From Pohlia nutans (taxonomy: Eukaryota; Streptophyta; Bryopsida; Bryales; Mniaceae): 64,000 bases of DNA. The position numbers and the translations under genes were made by a program. The notes below the pieces were generated by a model, which had not been told where the DNA came from, did no database searches, and saw nothing but the letters and a program-made list of their open reading frames with translations. Where the stretch lies: assembly GCA_022496805.1 (NCBI GenBank), contig CM040085.1, forward strand, positions 32,641,811 through 32,705,810, written 5' to 3'. This document shows, one piece after another, positions 43,611-55,068 of the stretch. The stretch's first letter is position 1, and the number at the start of each line of letters is the position of its first letter.

Positions 43611-44960
43611 TTATTAAGATTTATTATTGTTATTATTATCAAATTTATAATAAAACAACACTTAAATTTGATAATACTCATTTTATATAGCATCTTGAAA
43701 CATACTTTAATTTGAATCCAAATTTTGTTTCTTTGGTGAGTATTGCCTTTTCAATCCGTTAAGTGTAGAACAAGGTTACACTAATATATTTCAATCCAAG
43801 CAATAACCATGCTCAAAATGCATATTTGGACATGTTTGAACTTCCAAGCAAAGTCGTTTGGAAATTTTATACCCTATAGGTTCCTAAATTAGTTCTCCTA
43901 TTGCCATGCCATCATGTCAACTTCAAAAGTGAGATGACTTATTTCTCTGAACCCAAACAACTTCCATTGATCTTGAACTCAATAATGGCCTCTCAAGATG
44001 AAAAGAAATTTACAACTTGAAATCCTTCCCAAAAGTTCAGAATTGATTACCTCCACCATATCAGATCCAATGTACAAATGAAAAGGAAAAGAATTTTACT
44101 AAAAATAGAAAAATAGAAAAGAAAACAATGGAAAATAAAATCCACAATCATGTCTAAGAGTAGCTCTAGTAGACCTGCAAATAGAAGTGGCAACAACATT
44201 TTACAAGCCGCGTGTCCTTGCAAGAAGAACTACGCTCCAAGTGGCACAAAGTTTCATCGGGGATGGCATCCTATCTTGCTCACATGGTGTATTTCCTTGT
44301 GTTGCCATCATTCTCCTCAGCACAATATTGTCACTTTTGGTTCTATTTGTTTTTGTTGGAGAGAGACTAAGTTGTTAGGAAGTTTTTGTAAGGGCCGCAA
44401 GTAGATACAAGGATAGAGCCTCATCATCTTAGGACACGGGGCTTGGAACTTGTGAACATGGCCAATGGGCAAGCCTATCCTTTGTTGAAATCCAAAGTTG
44501 CTGTAATTTGTATAAATCAATGCAAGAGTTAAAATTGAAGCCGGCAAAACTATATGTATGGAGGGTTCGCCGTCTGATGGGAAGTTGGTTGATTTCTTGT
44601 TGCAATGAAATTTACTTTCATTTGTGCCAAAATAACAAAAACAAAAAAAAACGAAAAAAACAATATACTTTATTTAGATATCCTATGAATAAGTAATGCA
44701 TTTTTGAAGTTTTGTTGGAGCTTTCTCCAAACTGTGAATCGACTTCAGATCTGTTTTTAGCGCAACCGTGGGAATGGAGAAGCCACGGGAATTGGAAATC
44801 CTCCTTATCTGTCAAAAACAAGAAAATGTATCCAGGTTCTAAATCTTGATAATTAAATGCTACTTTGACAAACGGAACTGTAATAACAAGTTTCCTTCTA
44901 ATGGTCTGAAAATGGGATGGAAGGTGAACCACCGGCTAGTTGTATCATTTGTGATCAGTA

Positions 44961-45412
44961 AGGTAGACGACCTGTTTCCGATCACCTTAAGCAATTCAGC
45001 ATACTTCCGGTGGAGTAATGAATAGGCAAATAATTTTGCAGTTTAGGGAAATAGATTTGAATGTCACATATTTTTGAACAAATTTTGTGGCAATATTGAA
45101 TTTACTACGAATTTTCAAAGTGAAGATTCTCTCCAACCAGGTCTCGCAGTATAGGCTGACCTATTTTCAAGAACTGTAAAACTAGTTTTCGATATTGGTG
45201 CTACTTGATATCAAGAACACATGATATCATACTAACTCGGTAACAAGTTTCCATTCTCAGCGCCAACCATTCCATATTAAGAGGAAACATCCCAGAAACA
45301 TGTTTCCGTCACCGTTTACAAATGAATTCGAAAATAATGCAGGCTCATTCACGGAAATAGGTCGCCCTATACTGCGTGATTGGGGGCCTGATCGGAAACA
45401 GGTCGTCTACCT
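44961..45412. mobile_element. TA-flanked MITE with 24-bp inverted repeats
   Basis: A 452-bp insertion with perfect ends beginning AGGTAGACGACCTGTTTCCG, flanked by TA (44,959-44,960 and 45,413-45,414). Units 2 and 4 have GATCACTATGTATCAG without it. Non-coding. The TA duplication points to the Tc1/mariner superfamily, but the ends are not Stowaway-like. Confidence 0.85.
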
Positions 45413-45429
45413 TATGTATCAGTGTCTAA

Positions 45430-45777
45430 GGGCCGCTTCACACTATGGCCGTCCAAGTCGAGAAGCCGTGGGATTGAGTGGCCAAACTTTGTTGAGAGTC
45501 CAAAGAAATCTACTGAAAATAGGCAATATAATATAGTTTTTATTTTTTATTCCTCTCGACCATAGTTTGGGTTTCCATTCCCGTCCGACCCAATCTTCCT
45601 TTGGAGAGGCCGTCGCCTTGGCCAAAAAGTGTTGCCATGTAGGCATTGTGAAGGGTGACAGCCTTTGGACTTTGGCCTCTAGTGTGAAGGGTCGAGTGGC
45701 CGAATTCTTGGTTTCTTGCAATCCGATTGGTGAAAATCGACGGCCTCTCGACCTTCGGCCATAGTGTGAAGCGGCCC
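45430..45777. mobile_element. Tourist-like MITE in unit 3
   Basis: 348 bp with the best preserved ends of this MITE: GGGCCGCTTCACACTATGGC and its exact complement on the right, flanked by TAA (45,427-45,429 and 45,778-45,780). Orthologous to the copies at 34,194 and 60,493. Confidence 0.85.
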
Positions 45778-45962
45778 TAACATTTCAAATATTCATATGT
45801 ACACTAGTAGTGGCACAAATAGGACGACTTCCGAATTGTACAAAGTTCACTTGCACACAGGAATTGTAATTTATTGTAGTGTTTTTCTTTGTTTTATTAC
45901 AAGGATTAGTTGTAACTGGTTTCTTTCTATCTGCTCTTATGTAGAGGAGCGGCTAACTGATA

Positions 45963-46352
45963 AGGTTGATTGTCCTAAAACCACCAACTTAAGCAATCTG
46001 GACTATTTTTGGCAGTCCTAAATTCGAAAAAAAAATATGACCGCATTCGAAATAGGTTTTGAGGAGGATTGCAAAAATTTGCAACATCTAATTTGCATTT
46101 GTTAATTTTATACAAAATTCCAAAGTGGAAAGTAACCTGTGACCCAAATCAAACCTCTAGGTTCCCCCATGTTCACACTTTGTTGTTCCTAATTCCGCTC
46201 ATGAGCTAACCCAAAACCACCAACTATTTCTTGGTGTGCCATTGGTCTCCTTCAATAGTGAAATTGGTGGTTTTAGGTCTCAACTGTGGTGGCCCCAAGA
46301 AAAGTCTACATGTCATAATTGGGGGAGGTGGTGGTTTTAGGACATCCTACCT
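45963..46352. mobile_element. TA-flanked MITE
   Basis: A 390-bp insertion. The left end is AGGTTGATTGTCCTAAAACC and the right end reverse complemented is AGGTAGGATGTCCTAAAACC, flanked by TA. Unit 2 keeps the empty site CTGA-TA-AACGACAC at about 34,741. Non-coding; the starting AGGT.G is shared with the 44,961 element. Confidence 0.75.
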
Positions 46353-46613
46353 TAAACGACACTTTTGGTCATCCATTCAAAATTTTGTAATGTGTTTTAC
46401 TAGTACATACTGGAATAAATAGTCATATAGTGAAATAGTGAAATTGGTGGTTTTAGGTCTCAACTGTGGTGGCCCCAAGAAAAGTCTACATGTCATAATT
46501 GGGGGAGGTGGTGGTTTTAGGACATCCTACCTTAAACGACACTTTTGGTCATCCATTCAAAATTTTGTAATGTGTTTTACTAGTACATACTGGAATAAAT
46601 AGTCATATAGTGA
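46254..46613. repeat. Perfect 180-bp tandem duplication
   Basis: Positions 46,254-46,433 and 46,434-46,613 are identical by eye. The unit spans the right part of the 45,963 MITE, its flank and about eight bases of the following insertion, so it post-dates both. Confidence 0.9.
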
Positions 46614-48403
46614 GAGTATACCTCATAGTGTCACGAATTGCCACACAGGAGAGATTGAGAGAAAATTTGAGAGACATGAATTTTTTTAATTCATTTTGTG
46701 CCACATGGACCCCCTTGTGGGGGTGCCATGTGGCACATACAAAAATTAAGCCAAAATTTAAAAAAAAATTAAAAAAAGGAAATATTTCCAAATACGAAAT
46801 ACGTGCATGAAAAAACTAAAATATGAAAGAAAAAGTTTACAGAGTTCCAAAATAAGAGTTTCAAAAATGTTGACATATGTTCAGAAGTTCCAAACTAAAA
46901 GCCGTGATCAAAGTCACGATTCTGCCGAAACTGAAACTGACCGTTTCCTAGGGTACCACACCATCGCCTTCTTAATGTAACACACCTGAAGTAGAAACTG
47001 AGCTCCTACAAAGAATTCAAATGAGTCAAAGTGTACATAAACCTTAAGCCCTAAAAATCCGCACAAGGAAGAATGCAAAAGAGAAGATGGTCTTGCAGCC
47101 AAATTCTTCATCGTTGGAGTGGTTGTTGCGTCGGCTGTCCGAATCCCTGCGTACTGAAGTGTGCCATGTAATCTCGCACCATAGCCTGGATCAGACGCAC
47201 AAACATGTTCGCCAACTGACTGACGCTGGGAATGGAGTTCCACACGGAACTCGGAAAACTGAGCTCCTACAAAGAATTCGAATGAGTCAAAGTGTACATA
47301 AACCTTAAACCCTAAAAATCCGCACGAGGAAGAATGCAAAAGAGAAGATGGTCCTGCAGCCAAATTCTTCATCGTTGGAGCTGGGAATGGAGTTCCACAC
47401 AGAACTCGGAAACCTCCGGAGCTCCCCGAAGCTCGTCGGAACGGCGCGGCGCACCTGGCGGAAGGTGGGAAGGGAGTTCCAGAGCTCGAGAGTTAACGAG
47501 ACGGGGACCAACACGGGAGCCAGCATCACCATCACTCCGTTCATGAAGATCGTCTTCACGAGTGTACCAAGCCTCCCACCACTTCCTGCACTTGCTGGCC
47601 CGTCCTGCGTGACACAATTGGCTGCGTCATCGCAATCGACGCCTTCGGGACCCAAAATCTCCTTCACAGGAAATCAACTCCAAGGATTGAACTCAAACTT
47701 GCGCCACAAATTTGATCCCTGACCGCCAGAGTTTCCTCAACAGAAAACAGAGATCGAAAAAAACTTCAAGCAAAAACAGAGATCGATAAGAACTTCGAGC
47801 CAAATCAAAGCTCCCCCGAGAAGCAAAAGCTTCAAAACCTTCTACCAGATCGTGACTCACCGTCTAAACTCCGATCTCCGCACTCTCCGCACTTCGACCC
47901 GTGCTCTCCTCTTCCATCCGCCATTCTCCGGTCTAAACTTCATCGAAAACTCTCTCGCTCGCTCGCTCTCTCTGACCGGCGAAAACTCTCCGATCCCTGC
48001 GATACTTTCCCTGCGATACATTCCCTGCGACCCCTGCGATACATTCCGCCATTCTCCGATCCCTCCGATCCCATGCGAGAGAGAGAGAACTCAGATGCGA
48101 GAGATGCGAGAGAGAACTCAGCTGCCAGAGAGACAGATGCGACTGAGGTGAGAGAGAGAACTCCGACAGGCTGAGCCCAGTCCCATCAGTGCATGCAATC
48201 GGCCTCATCATCCGGCCCCGTCATCAGGCCCCGCCAGCGCCCCGTCAGCGCCACCTCACCGCCCCCGTGGACCCCCTCAGCGCCCAGGGATGCAAAAATT
48301 ACGTGTACCCCCCTCTTGCATACGTGGAGGGGTTACTTCTTTTCCTTTTTCAGTGCAGGGTTCCCGTGTTTTCCGGCCACCACCCAAAATGACTTTTGGG
48401 GTC
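46606..48403. mobile_element. 1.8-kb insertion carrying GC-rich gene-like segments
   Basis: Units 2 and 4 are uninterrupted here (AAATAGTCAAGTGGAG). In unit 3 ATAGTCA occurs at both edges (46,599-46,605 and 48,404-48,410), suggesting a target duplication of 7 bp or more. Inside are a strong hairpin (46,698-46,736), a duplicated segment of about 115 bp (about 46,995-47,112 and 47,265-47,382) and GC-rich stretches (47,380-47,620; 47,850-48,300). On the minus strand the former read as an ORF ending near 47,305, with MNGVMVMLAPVLVPVS and WNSLPTFRQVRRAVP. No transposase is seen. It could be a gene-capturing non-autonomous element (Pack-MULE- or Helitron-like); terminal repeats were not found. Confidence 0.5.
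46698..46736. other. Strong hairpin
   Basis: GTGCCACATGGACCCCC, loop TTGT, then the complementary GGGGGTGCCATGTGGCAC with one bulged base. It lies 90 bp inside the left edge of the 1.8-kb insertion. Confidence 0.75.
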
Positions 48404-48571
48404 ATAGTCAAGTGGAGTAGTTTACCTATAATTATAATGCAAGACAATGATATTCTCTGAAGATTGCTTTTGAGTATTAAATTTTATTAAATGTTAGTAA
48501 ATGGCATTAAATAAGTATTTCATGAATTTGAATGTTTAAATTTCGTTGTGATGCAGGTCTCCAATCTTTAA

Positions 48572-49295
48572 CCCCTAAAGGTTGGGCTTATGACCATAGA
48601 ATCATGTTTTATCCGTCACACTCAATTTTGCTACTAAAATTAATACAAGAATTCAAATTTATATTTTTAGTAGATGAACTCACATGTCTACTACAAATCA
48701 TGAATTTTTCATAAATTTTTGGTGAAAATTTGAAATTACTATGGTTGTATGAAGTGATTGTAAAGAAAATCTATATCAATTACAAAATGTACTAGATAAT
48801 TGTGATTTTTTTTACCTAAGGTGTAAATTACAATGAAGAAAAGTTTAGTTGATGAAAATCATCCGTGTATCTAAATTTAGAAATTTTGCTACACCTTGGT
48901 CATACCTACCGAACTTGTAACTACAATAAAACACTCAATTTTCAATTGTTTCCAAAAGTTCAAAGCGGAGTAGAAACTAGACTTGGCAAGCTTCATTTTG
49001 TTAGTTGAGCTCAAATGCAATGGAACTCATTTTCATGGCCTAAATTTAGTTTAAGTAGAACAAGCAAAAGAAATCAAAATACACTACGCGGTGAACCATT
49101 TTTACGACTCTTTTTGTAGTTGGGACCCCATGCAAAATCTAAAAATAGCTTGAGTGATTTGAATTTAACTTGAAGGGGTGGCACCACCAAGCAAAGCCCT
49201 TCACATAAAAGATTGGAAATCATCCACGCGGCAGTTGGAATTGAACAGTCGACTTCATTCATAAGCCATTTTTTGGTCTCGGCGGCGTATAGGGG
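48572..49295. mobile_element. TTAA-flanked element, copy 8 (unit 3)
   Basis: Paralogous to 34,979-35,703 at the same site, left flank TTAA, right flank TTCA. Both flanks carry the same changes as in units 2 and 4, so the insertion preceded duplication of these units. Confidence 0.85.
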
Positions 49296-50129
49296 TTCAC
49301 TGCTTGAGAGCCATCCACCGAATATAATATAGATAGGCTGATTTTTTCAGTTAAATTTTCAGTCCCTTTAGAATTAGTTGGTGGAGACTTTAAAGCTGAT
49401 AATTATTCCATGCCAATTGCCCCTAACCCAGAAGACAAAAGGATGGGTCTCTGATAGTGGAGACCTCTGATTGAATGAATGCTCATTTCTGCCATGTATG
49501 TATCTTCAAGCTAGTCAAGAGGATGTATCCATCATACTTTCCAATTCAGTCACGTTCTCGTTCTTTCCTATTGAATAAAATTTCCATCATGGAGATCTTG
49601 GTAGAGTACTTATTTCTGCACTGCATGAAGACACTTTGAATGTAAATGAGCTGGCAATGAAAAACTGTTTACAAAACGTGCTTGTACACTGAACTGCCTG
49701 CATGTGATAGCGTAACTCGTAAACAACCTGGAGTTACACTGTGGCTATATATTTTTACTTGTTTTTTTTCTTCATAAGCAGGTGATAACTGTGGTATTTC
49801 ATTACAGGATTATATTTGAGTACACCCTTGTACATTATTCTACTAATGCATTTTATCAGTGAATATATACAAGTACGTAGCTGACCAATACGATGAGTAT
49901 ACATCTCAATATTTCCAGGCATGTCACAATAATAAGTTCATGGGCTACATCCTGCTTCATGACGTGTAGGGGAGATGCAAACTCTCATCCAAGGCATATT
50001 ATGTACTGGCAATAATGAGGATATTAAGCCTCAGATTGTACATTTCCTTTGAACTGCAGAGCTAAACAGATTCAGCAAAGAGCTCAAAACTATATCAAGT
50101 GCTCAAATCTGACCAGGGTTTTTTTTGGG

Positions 50130-50440
50130 TTTGGAATCGGGTCATCTAACTTTAGGCTACAAGGCTCACATGCAAGTGAATGAGGTGGCTTTTTGATCCC
50201 TTATTTTTTCTTATTATGATTTGGAAAACTTGGCGACGGATCTGTCATCTTTCATACATCTTATCTTATTCATCCAAATGAATATATTAGCCTTTCACGA
50301 AACACTTTCCTACATCCTATCTTTTCCATCCAACATCTTGGCCTTTCCACCCACTGCATATTGCACACGAAGTCCGAGCCTTGCTTGCAACTGGTGCAAT
50401 CCATAACCTTGGTGGCAACAGGGGGTGACAATTTTCTAAT
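50130..50440. repeat. Dispersed repeat R1, unit 3 copy
   Basis: Matches 36,600-36,895 and, inverted, 19,100-19,430. Non-coding. Confidence 0.7.
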
Positions 50441-51110
50441 CATATTCCCGCATGCCGGTAGTGATGGCCCGTTCACATACACCATTTCTACTGCACGCAT
50501 GCGTGTGTCAAATAACTTTGAAGGAATATGAGGTCAATAGAAAAATCTAAAATAGGCAAAGAGGAAATACACTACCGCATGACAGAAAGCAACACAATGC
50601 AAAAACTGAACGTGACTATACTTGCGGCACTATATTGCAGTTGCACAGTGCTTCAATAGTAGTTGCAGTAGGAAAAGACAAAGTTTTGAATATTTTCTTG
50701 TTTCTTCATTTTACCTCCCATCCTTTTAGGAACGCAAATGCAACAGTGGCAGTAGGCTGGTATGAATGGGCCATGATTCTCACGGTGGATTTTTTAGCAA
50801 ACTGGTTATAAAAATCCAGAAAGGAAACACCCTGGAACTGACGAGATCAACATGATTCATCTCAAGAGGTTCACAAAAATATACTTTCTGAAGCAACAAT
50901 TGCAAACTTGAAGAGCATTTGATACTGTAGAACCGGAATATCAAACCGGTGGCAACAAGACAGTTGAACCTCACTTGTTTCTGAACCCGTCCAAGCTCAC
51001 CTGGAGACATTGATACCGTGCACCGCAATGCCACATGAGAGTCTAAATTGCAGCTCGCAGAAAGTGTTAAATCTTACATGAAACTATAAACACTAATTTA
51101 AATCCTGGTA
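50441..51110. other. Unit-3-specific stretch, no gene seen
   Basis: Not found in units 1 or 2. A minus-strand ORF of 84 codons (50,780-51,034) has no recognisable motif and I do not call it. The region may be an insertion whose edges cannot be resolved by eye. Confidence 0.4.
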
Positions 51111-52955
51111 GATTCAACTCAACCACCCCACTCAGGTGACTACTCAGAGTGGAGGCCGACACTGTGGGACTTGGTGGCAGGCCACAGTTGTTCGAGAGAG
51201 CTGAGAGGAGAGCTCCCGTGGTGGCAACCCCCGTAGGCCGGACGACCCAAAGTTGTAGTGATTTTTTCTTCCTTTGCAGTGATTATCTTTTCAAGCTCTT
51301 GCTAGCTTATTGGAGATTCACGAGGCGGAAGGACTTGCCTTCCATTGCAGTTTGCGGTATGTATCCTTGTTACTAAAAGGGCTTCTTAGAAGTGGTCTGG
51401 AAGAGTGCAACCTTCTCAAGTTTGTGTAGTTCCCGCATCTAATAGCAACTTGTTACATGGCATATTGTGGACATTATAAGCTCTGAATCATGACCACCAC
51501 TACAACTCCGTGCAGCTCCTATGACTTTAAAAATGTGGAATCAAACGGCTCACACTCTGTGCGGCTCACAAGCAACCAATGCTTCTGGCCCTACTTTCAC
51601 ACGCAAAGTGTACAAATAAAATGTGCACAAATGGCCCAACCAAGTTATGACACCTCAACATTGAACAAGTAGAGATCGGGCTAATTAAAATTGTTGAAAA
51701 TCTAAAGCTGTAAAGTGAAAGTAATTGGATACTCAGTTAACGCAAAGTGCAGTTTAATTGCGGGGAGTATATGTTGTCCTATTATGGTCCATTTTCACTC
51801 ATCCCACTGGAGTGGGGCTTGTACAAAACAACTCAGAAGCCACCAATTGCACTAGTTGAATCTATCAAGATTTGAAGTAGTGAAAATATTCCTTGTAATT
51901 GAATTCAATTCAGTACGAATTACAAGACTTCTTCATGCATGCACTTCGATCTCAACTCGCGTCCATGAATTGAGTAGTAACTTGGTAACCATTTTTGACA
52001 AGTTGTCGGTCTTGACGATGTGTCTGCAGTTTTCACTGTTCCTAAATATTATAGAGCCCGGTTTTGTCACCCCTCTTGTTCATGATCCCAAGAGGTGCAC
52101 TCTACAAGTATACGTGAGTGCAGAAAAGAGGTATTCATTTGAACACTAATGTATGACATATACATACAATGAACATATTGAGAGTTGAAACAGTTGATGC
52201 ACATATACATTAACTATATATTTAGGAGGGAATAGATGTGTATTCAAAGATTTTTAGACATAACCCCTTGTATACAAGGAGTTTTTAGAGGGGTCATGGA
52301 CGCTCGAACATAGTGTAGAGTGCACCCCTGGGTTCATGGCACGACACAGACATTCAGATTCGGTTAAGCTCGACATCATTAAATGTTCGGCGTATGGCTT
52401 TGATCGAGCTGATGGTCAAAGATCTAATGAAGTTGCATCAATGATGAATTCCATATAGATCGTCAATCCTAGTGAGGATATAAACTGTCTAATTTTCAAG
52501 CAATATCATAGTGCAACAGATGGGTAGATATGGGAAACTGAACAGATCGAAACACAGCAAACACCACATAATCCCAAAATCAAAATAAAACGTACGGGTT
52601 TCTAAATGTAAGGATGACACAGATAGAATCGGCTTCCGTCACACGAAGCTCTTGCACAATCTCCGACTTTCCAATCCAATAATACATCAGCCTCTTTGAC
52701 CATCAACTCTTACCGACATGCTCTGTGAGATACCGAGCCCCTGGAATTCTTGGAAAAGCAGCTCCAGATGCCAATCTGTGCGAAGTGAATACAAGTCAAA
52801 GTTGGGCAAGCATCCACGAATCTGTTGATTCTTTAAACACAAAATTCGCCCCTCCTCCCCCCTGGTTTGCCCCCCTGTGGGCCGGTTAGCCCCACTGCCC
52901 ACCCAAGTCCTTTCTACAGACTCTGCTCCCCCCTCTCTTGCCTCCCCTCTATTGA

Positions 52956-53157
52956 CATCAAGCCATGGCTGACTATGCAATCCAGTTGCAGGGAGTGTTG
53001 AGGCTGGGAGATGCCATCGTCTGCTTCATCGGCATCCCCGCAGCTTAGAAACGATGCTATTTCGGAGAAAGAACCAAACTTAGAATTGTCTGCCTGGCAG
53101 CCTCTAATTGGCGGGTCTGGAATTGCCGAGGTGACAAAAGCAGATGAAGAGGGGAGT
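52956..53157 (-). pseudogene. Inverted AP2 gene fragment
   Basis: About 200 bp match, in inverse orientation, the part of the AP2 genes that follows the AP2 domain (compare 31,140-31,341), with several substitutions and one changed start context. On the left it joins a truncated AP2 upstream block (ending near 52,946) and on the right it joins GTATACATGTGAATATTTCC, a block that elsewhere lies far upstream of AP2. The right junction shares GAGT (53,154-53,157) between both partners. It is not expressible as an AP2 protein. Confidence 0.85.
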
Positions 53158-55068
53158 ATACATGTGAATATTTCCAGGAATGTCACTATTGATAAGTTCA
53201 TGGGCTACATCGTGCTTCATGGTGTGTACGGGAGAAGCAAACTCTCATGCAAGGCCAATTATGCACTGGCAATAATGTGGATATTAAGTGTCAGATTGTA
53301 CATTTCCTTTAAACTGCAGAGCTAAACAGATTCTACAAAGAGCTCAATACTATACCAAGTGCTCAAATCTGCCCAGGGTCTTTTCTTTTTGTTTCAATTG
53401 CGTCATCTAACTTCATTGCGGTCTGCGGTATGTATCCTTAATACTGAGAGTGGTCGGCTGCACTCAACATCGACCAACTAGAGATCAGGCAGATCAAAAA
53501 TGTTGAAATAATAAAGTTGTAAAGTAAAAGTAATTGGATGACTAGTTGACGCAAAGTGTTGCTAAATTGCGGGGAGTATCTGTTGTCGTAAGATGATCCA
53601 TTTCTACTCATCCCACTCGAGTGGGGTTTTTACAAAACAACTTAGAAACCACCAATGCACTGGTTCAATCTACTAGGATTTGAAGTAGTAAATGTTTTAA
53701 ATGTAATACAATTGAGTTGAGTTCGTTTTGTAAGACTTCTTCATGCATTCACTTCAATCTCAACTCGCACCTCCATGAATTGAGTAGTAACTTTGTAACC
53801 ATTTTTGTCAAGCTGTTGGTCTTGACGATGTATTTGTAGTTTTTTGTGTTCACAAATATCATGGAGCCTTGTTGTGTCACTAATCTTGTTCATGATCCAG
53901 GGGTGCACTGTACTAAACACGTACAAGAATAAGTGAGTGCACAGAAAGGGTATTCATTTGAACATTGCCGTATGACGTATTCATAAAATATTCATATTTA
54001 GAGTTGAAAATATTGGGGTACATGTACATAAAACATATATTTAGGACGGAATACATGCGTATACAAAGGATTTTAGACATATAACCCTTTTCCATACATG
54101 GGGTTTTTAAAGGGGGTCATGGACGCAAGTGATTCTCTAACATAGTGTAAAGTGAACCCCGGGTTCACATGCATTCAGATTCGGTTATGCTCGATATTAT
54201 AAAATGTTCGGCCTATCGCTTTGATCGGGCTGATGGTCAAAGATCAAATGAAGTTGCATCAATGATAAATCCCATTCAGATCGCCAATCCTAATGAGGAT
54301 ATAAACTGCCTAATTTTTAAGCAATATCATAGTGCAACAGATGGGTAGATATGGGAAACTGAACAGATCGAAACACATCAAATACCACATAATCCCAAAA
54401 TTACGTAAATACGTAAGGGTTTTTGAATGAAAGGATGACAGACACAGAACCGGCTTCTGTCGCACAAAGCTCTTGCACAATCTCCGACTAACCTATCCGA
54501 TGATTTATCAGCCTCTTTGACCATCAATTCTCACCGACATACTCTTTGAGATACAGAATCCCAGGAATTCTTGGAAAAGCAGCTCCAGAAGGCAATCTGA
54601 ACGAAGTGGAGACAAGTCAAAGACTCAAAGTGGGGCCAGCATCCACGGATCTGTTCAATTTTAAAACACATCATTCGCCCCCCCCCCCCCCCCCCTTCCC
54701 CCTCCCCCTGGCAGCAGTTTATAAGATGGACAGGCAAGGACGTGATCGTGGAGTGGCGCCGTGTTGTAGAGATGCCCGCAGTTTGCAGATCCAATCCCTG
54801 TCTTTGTTGGTGTTGTAGTGATTCCGTCCTGGCCAAGCTGAAGTGGTTTCCCCTGCGTGCGATTTCGCTGCTCATTCCGCACCTTCCATGGCCGCTCCTT
54901 GGCAAGCATCAAGCTAGTGCGCTTTCTCACGGGTCCTTGGAGTTAGGTCATGAATCGCCTCTAGAATGATTTTGGTGGTTGCTAACGAATCACTTGCTTG
55001 CAAGGTAGTGTAGCACCTACAAAAGCCGAGTGCGCCTCCACCCCACTGCTGTCTCTCACTCACCCGCC

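Larger units (their letters stand above)
33779..44559. repeat. Segmental duplication unit 2
   Basis: Parallel to unit 1 but with a Tourist-like MITE (34,194), a TTAA element (34,979), an internal repeat of one block (36,110-36,530 and 36,930-37,200), repeat R1, a further MITE (37,422), another TTAA element (39,337), AP2 gene 2 and its 3' block. Relative to unit 1 it lacks about 350 bp corresponding to 26,130-26,480. Confidence 0.8.

Noticed and set aside
44961..45412. Assignment of this MITE to PIF/Harbinger
   Set aside because: The flanks match only as TA, not as a 3-bp duplication, when compared with the empty site in units 2 and 4.
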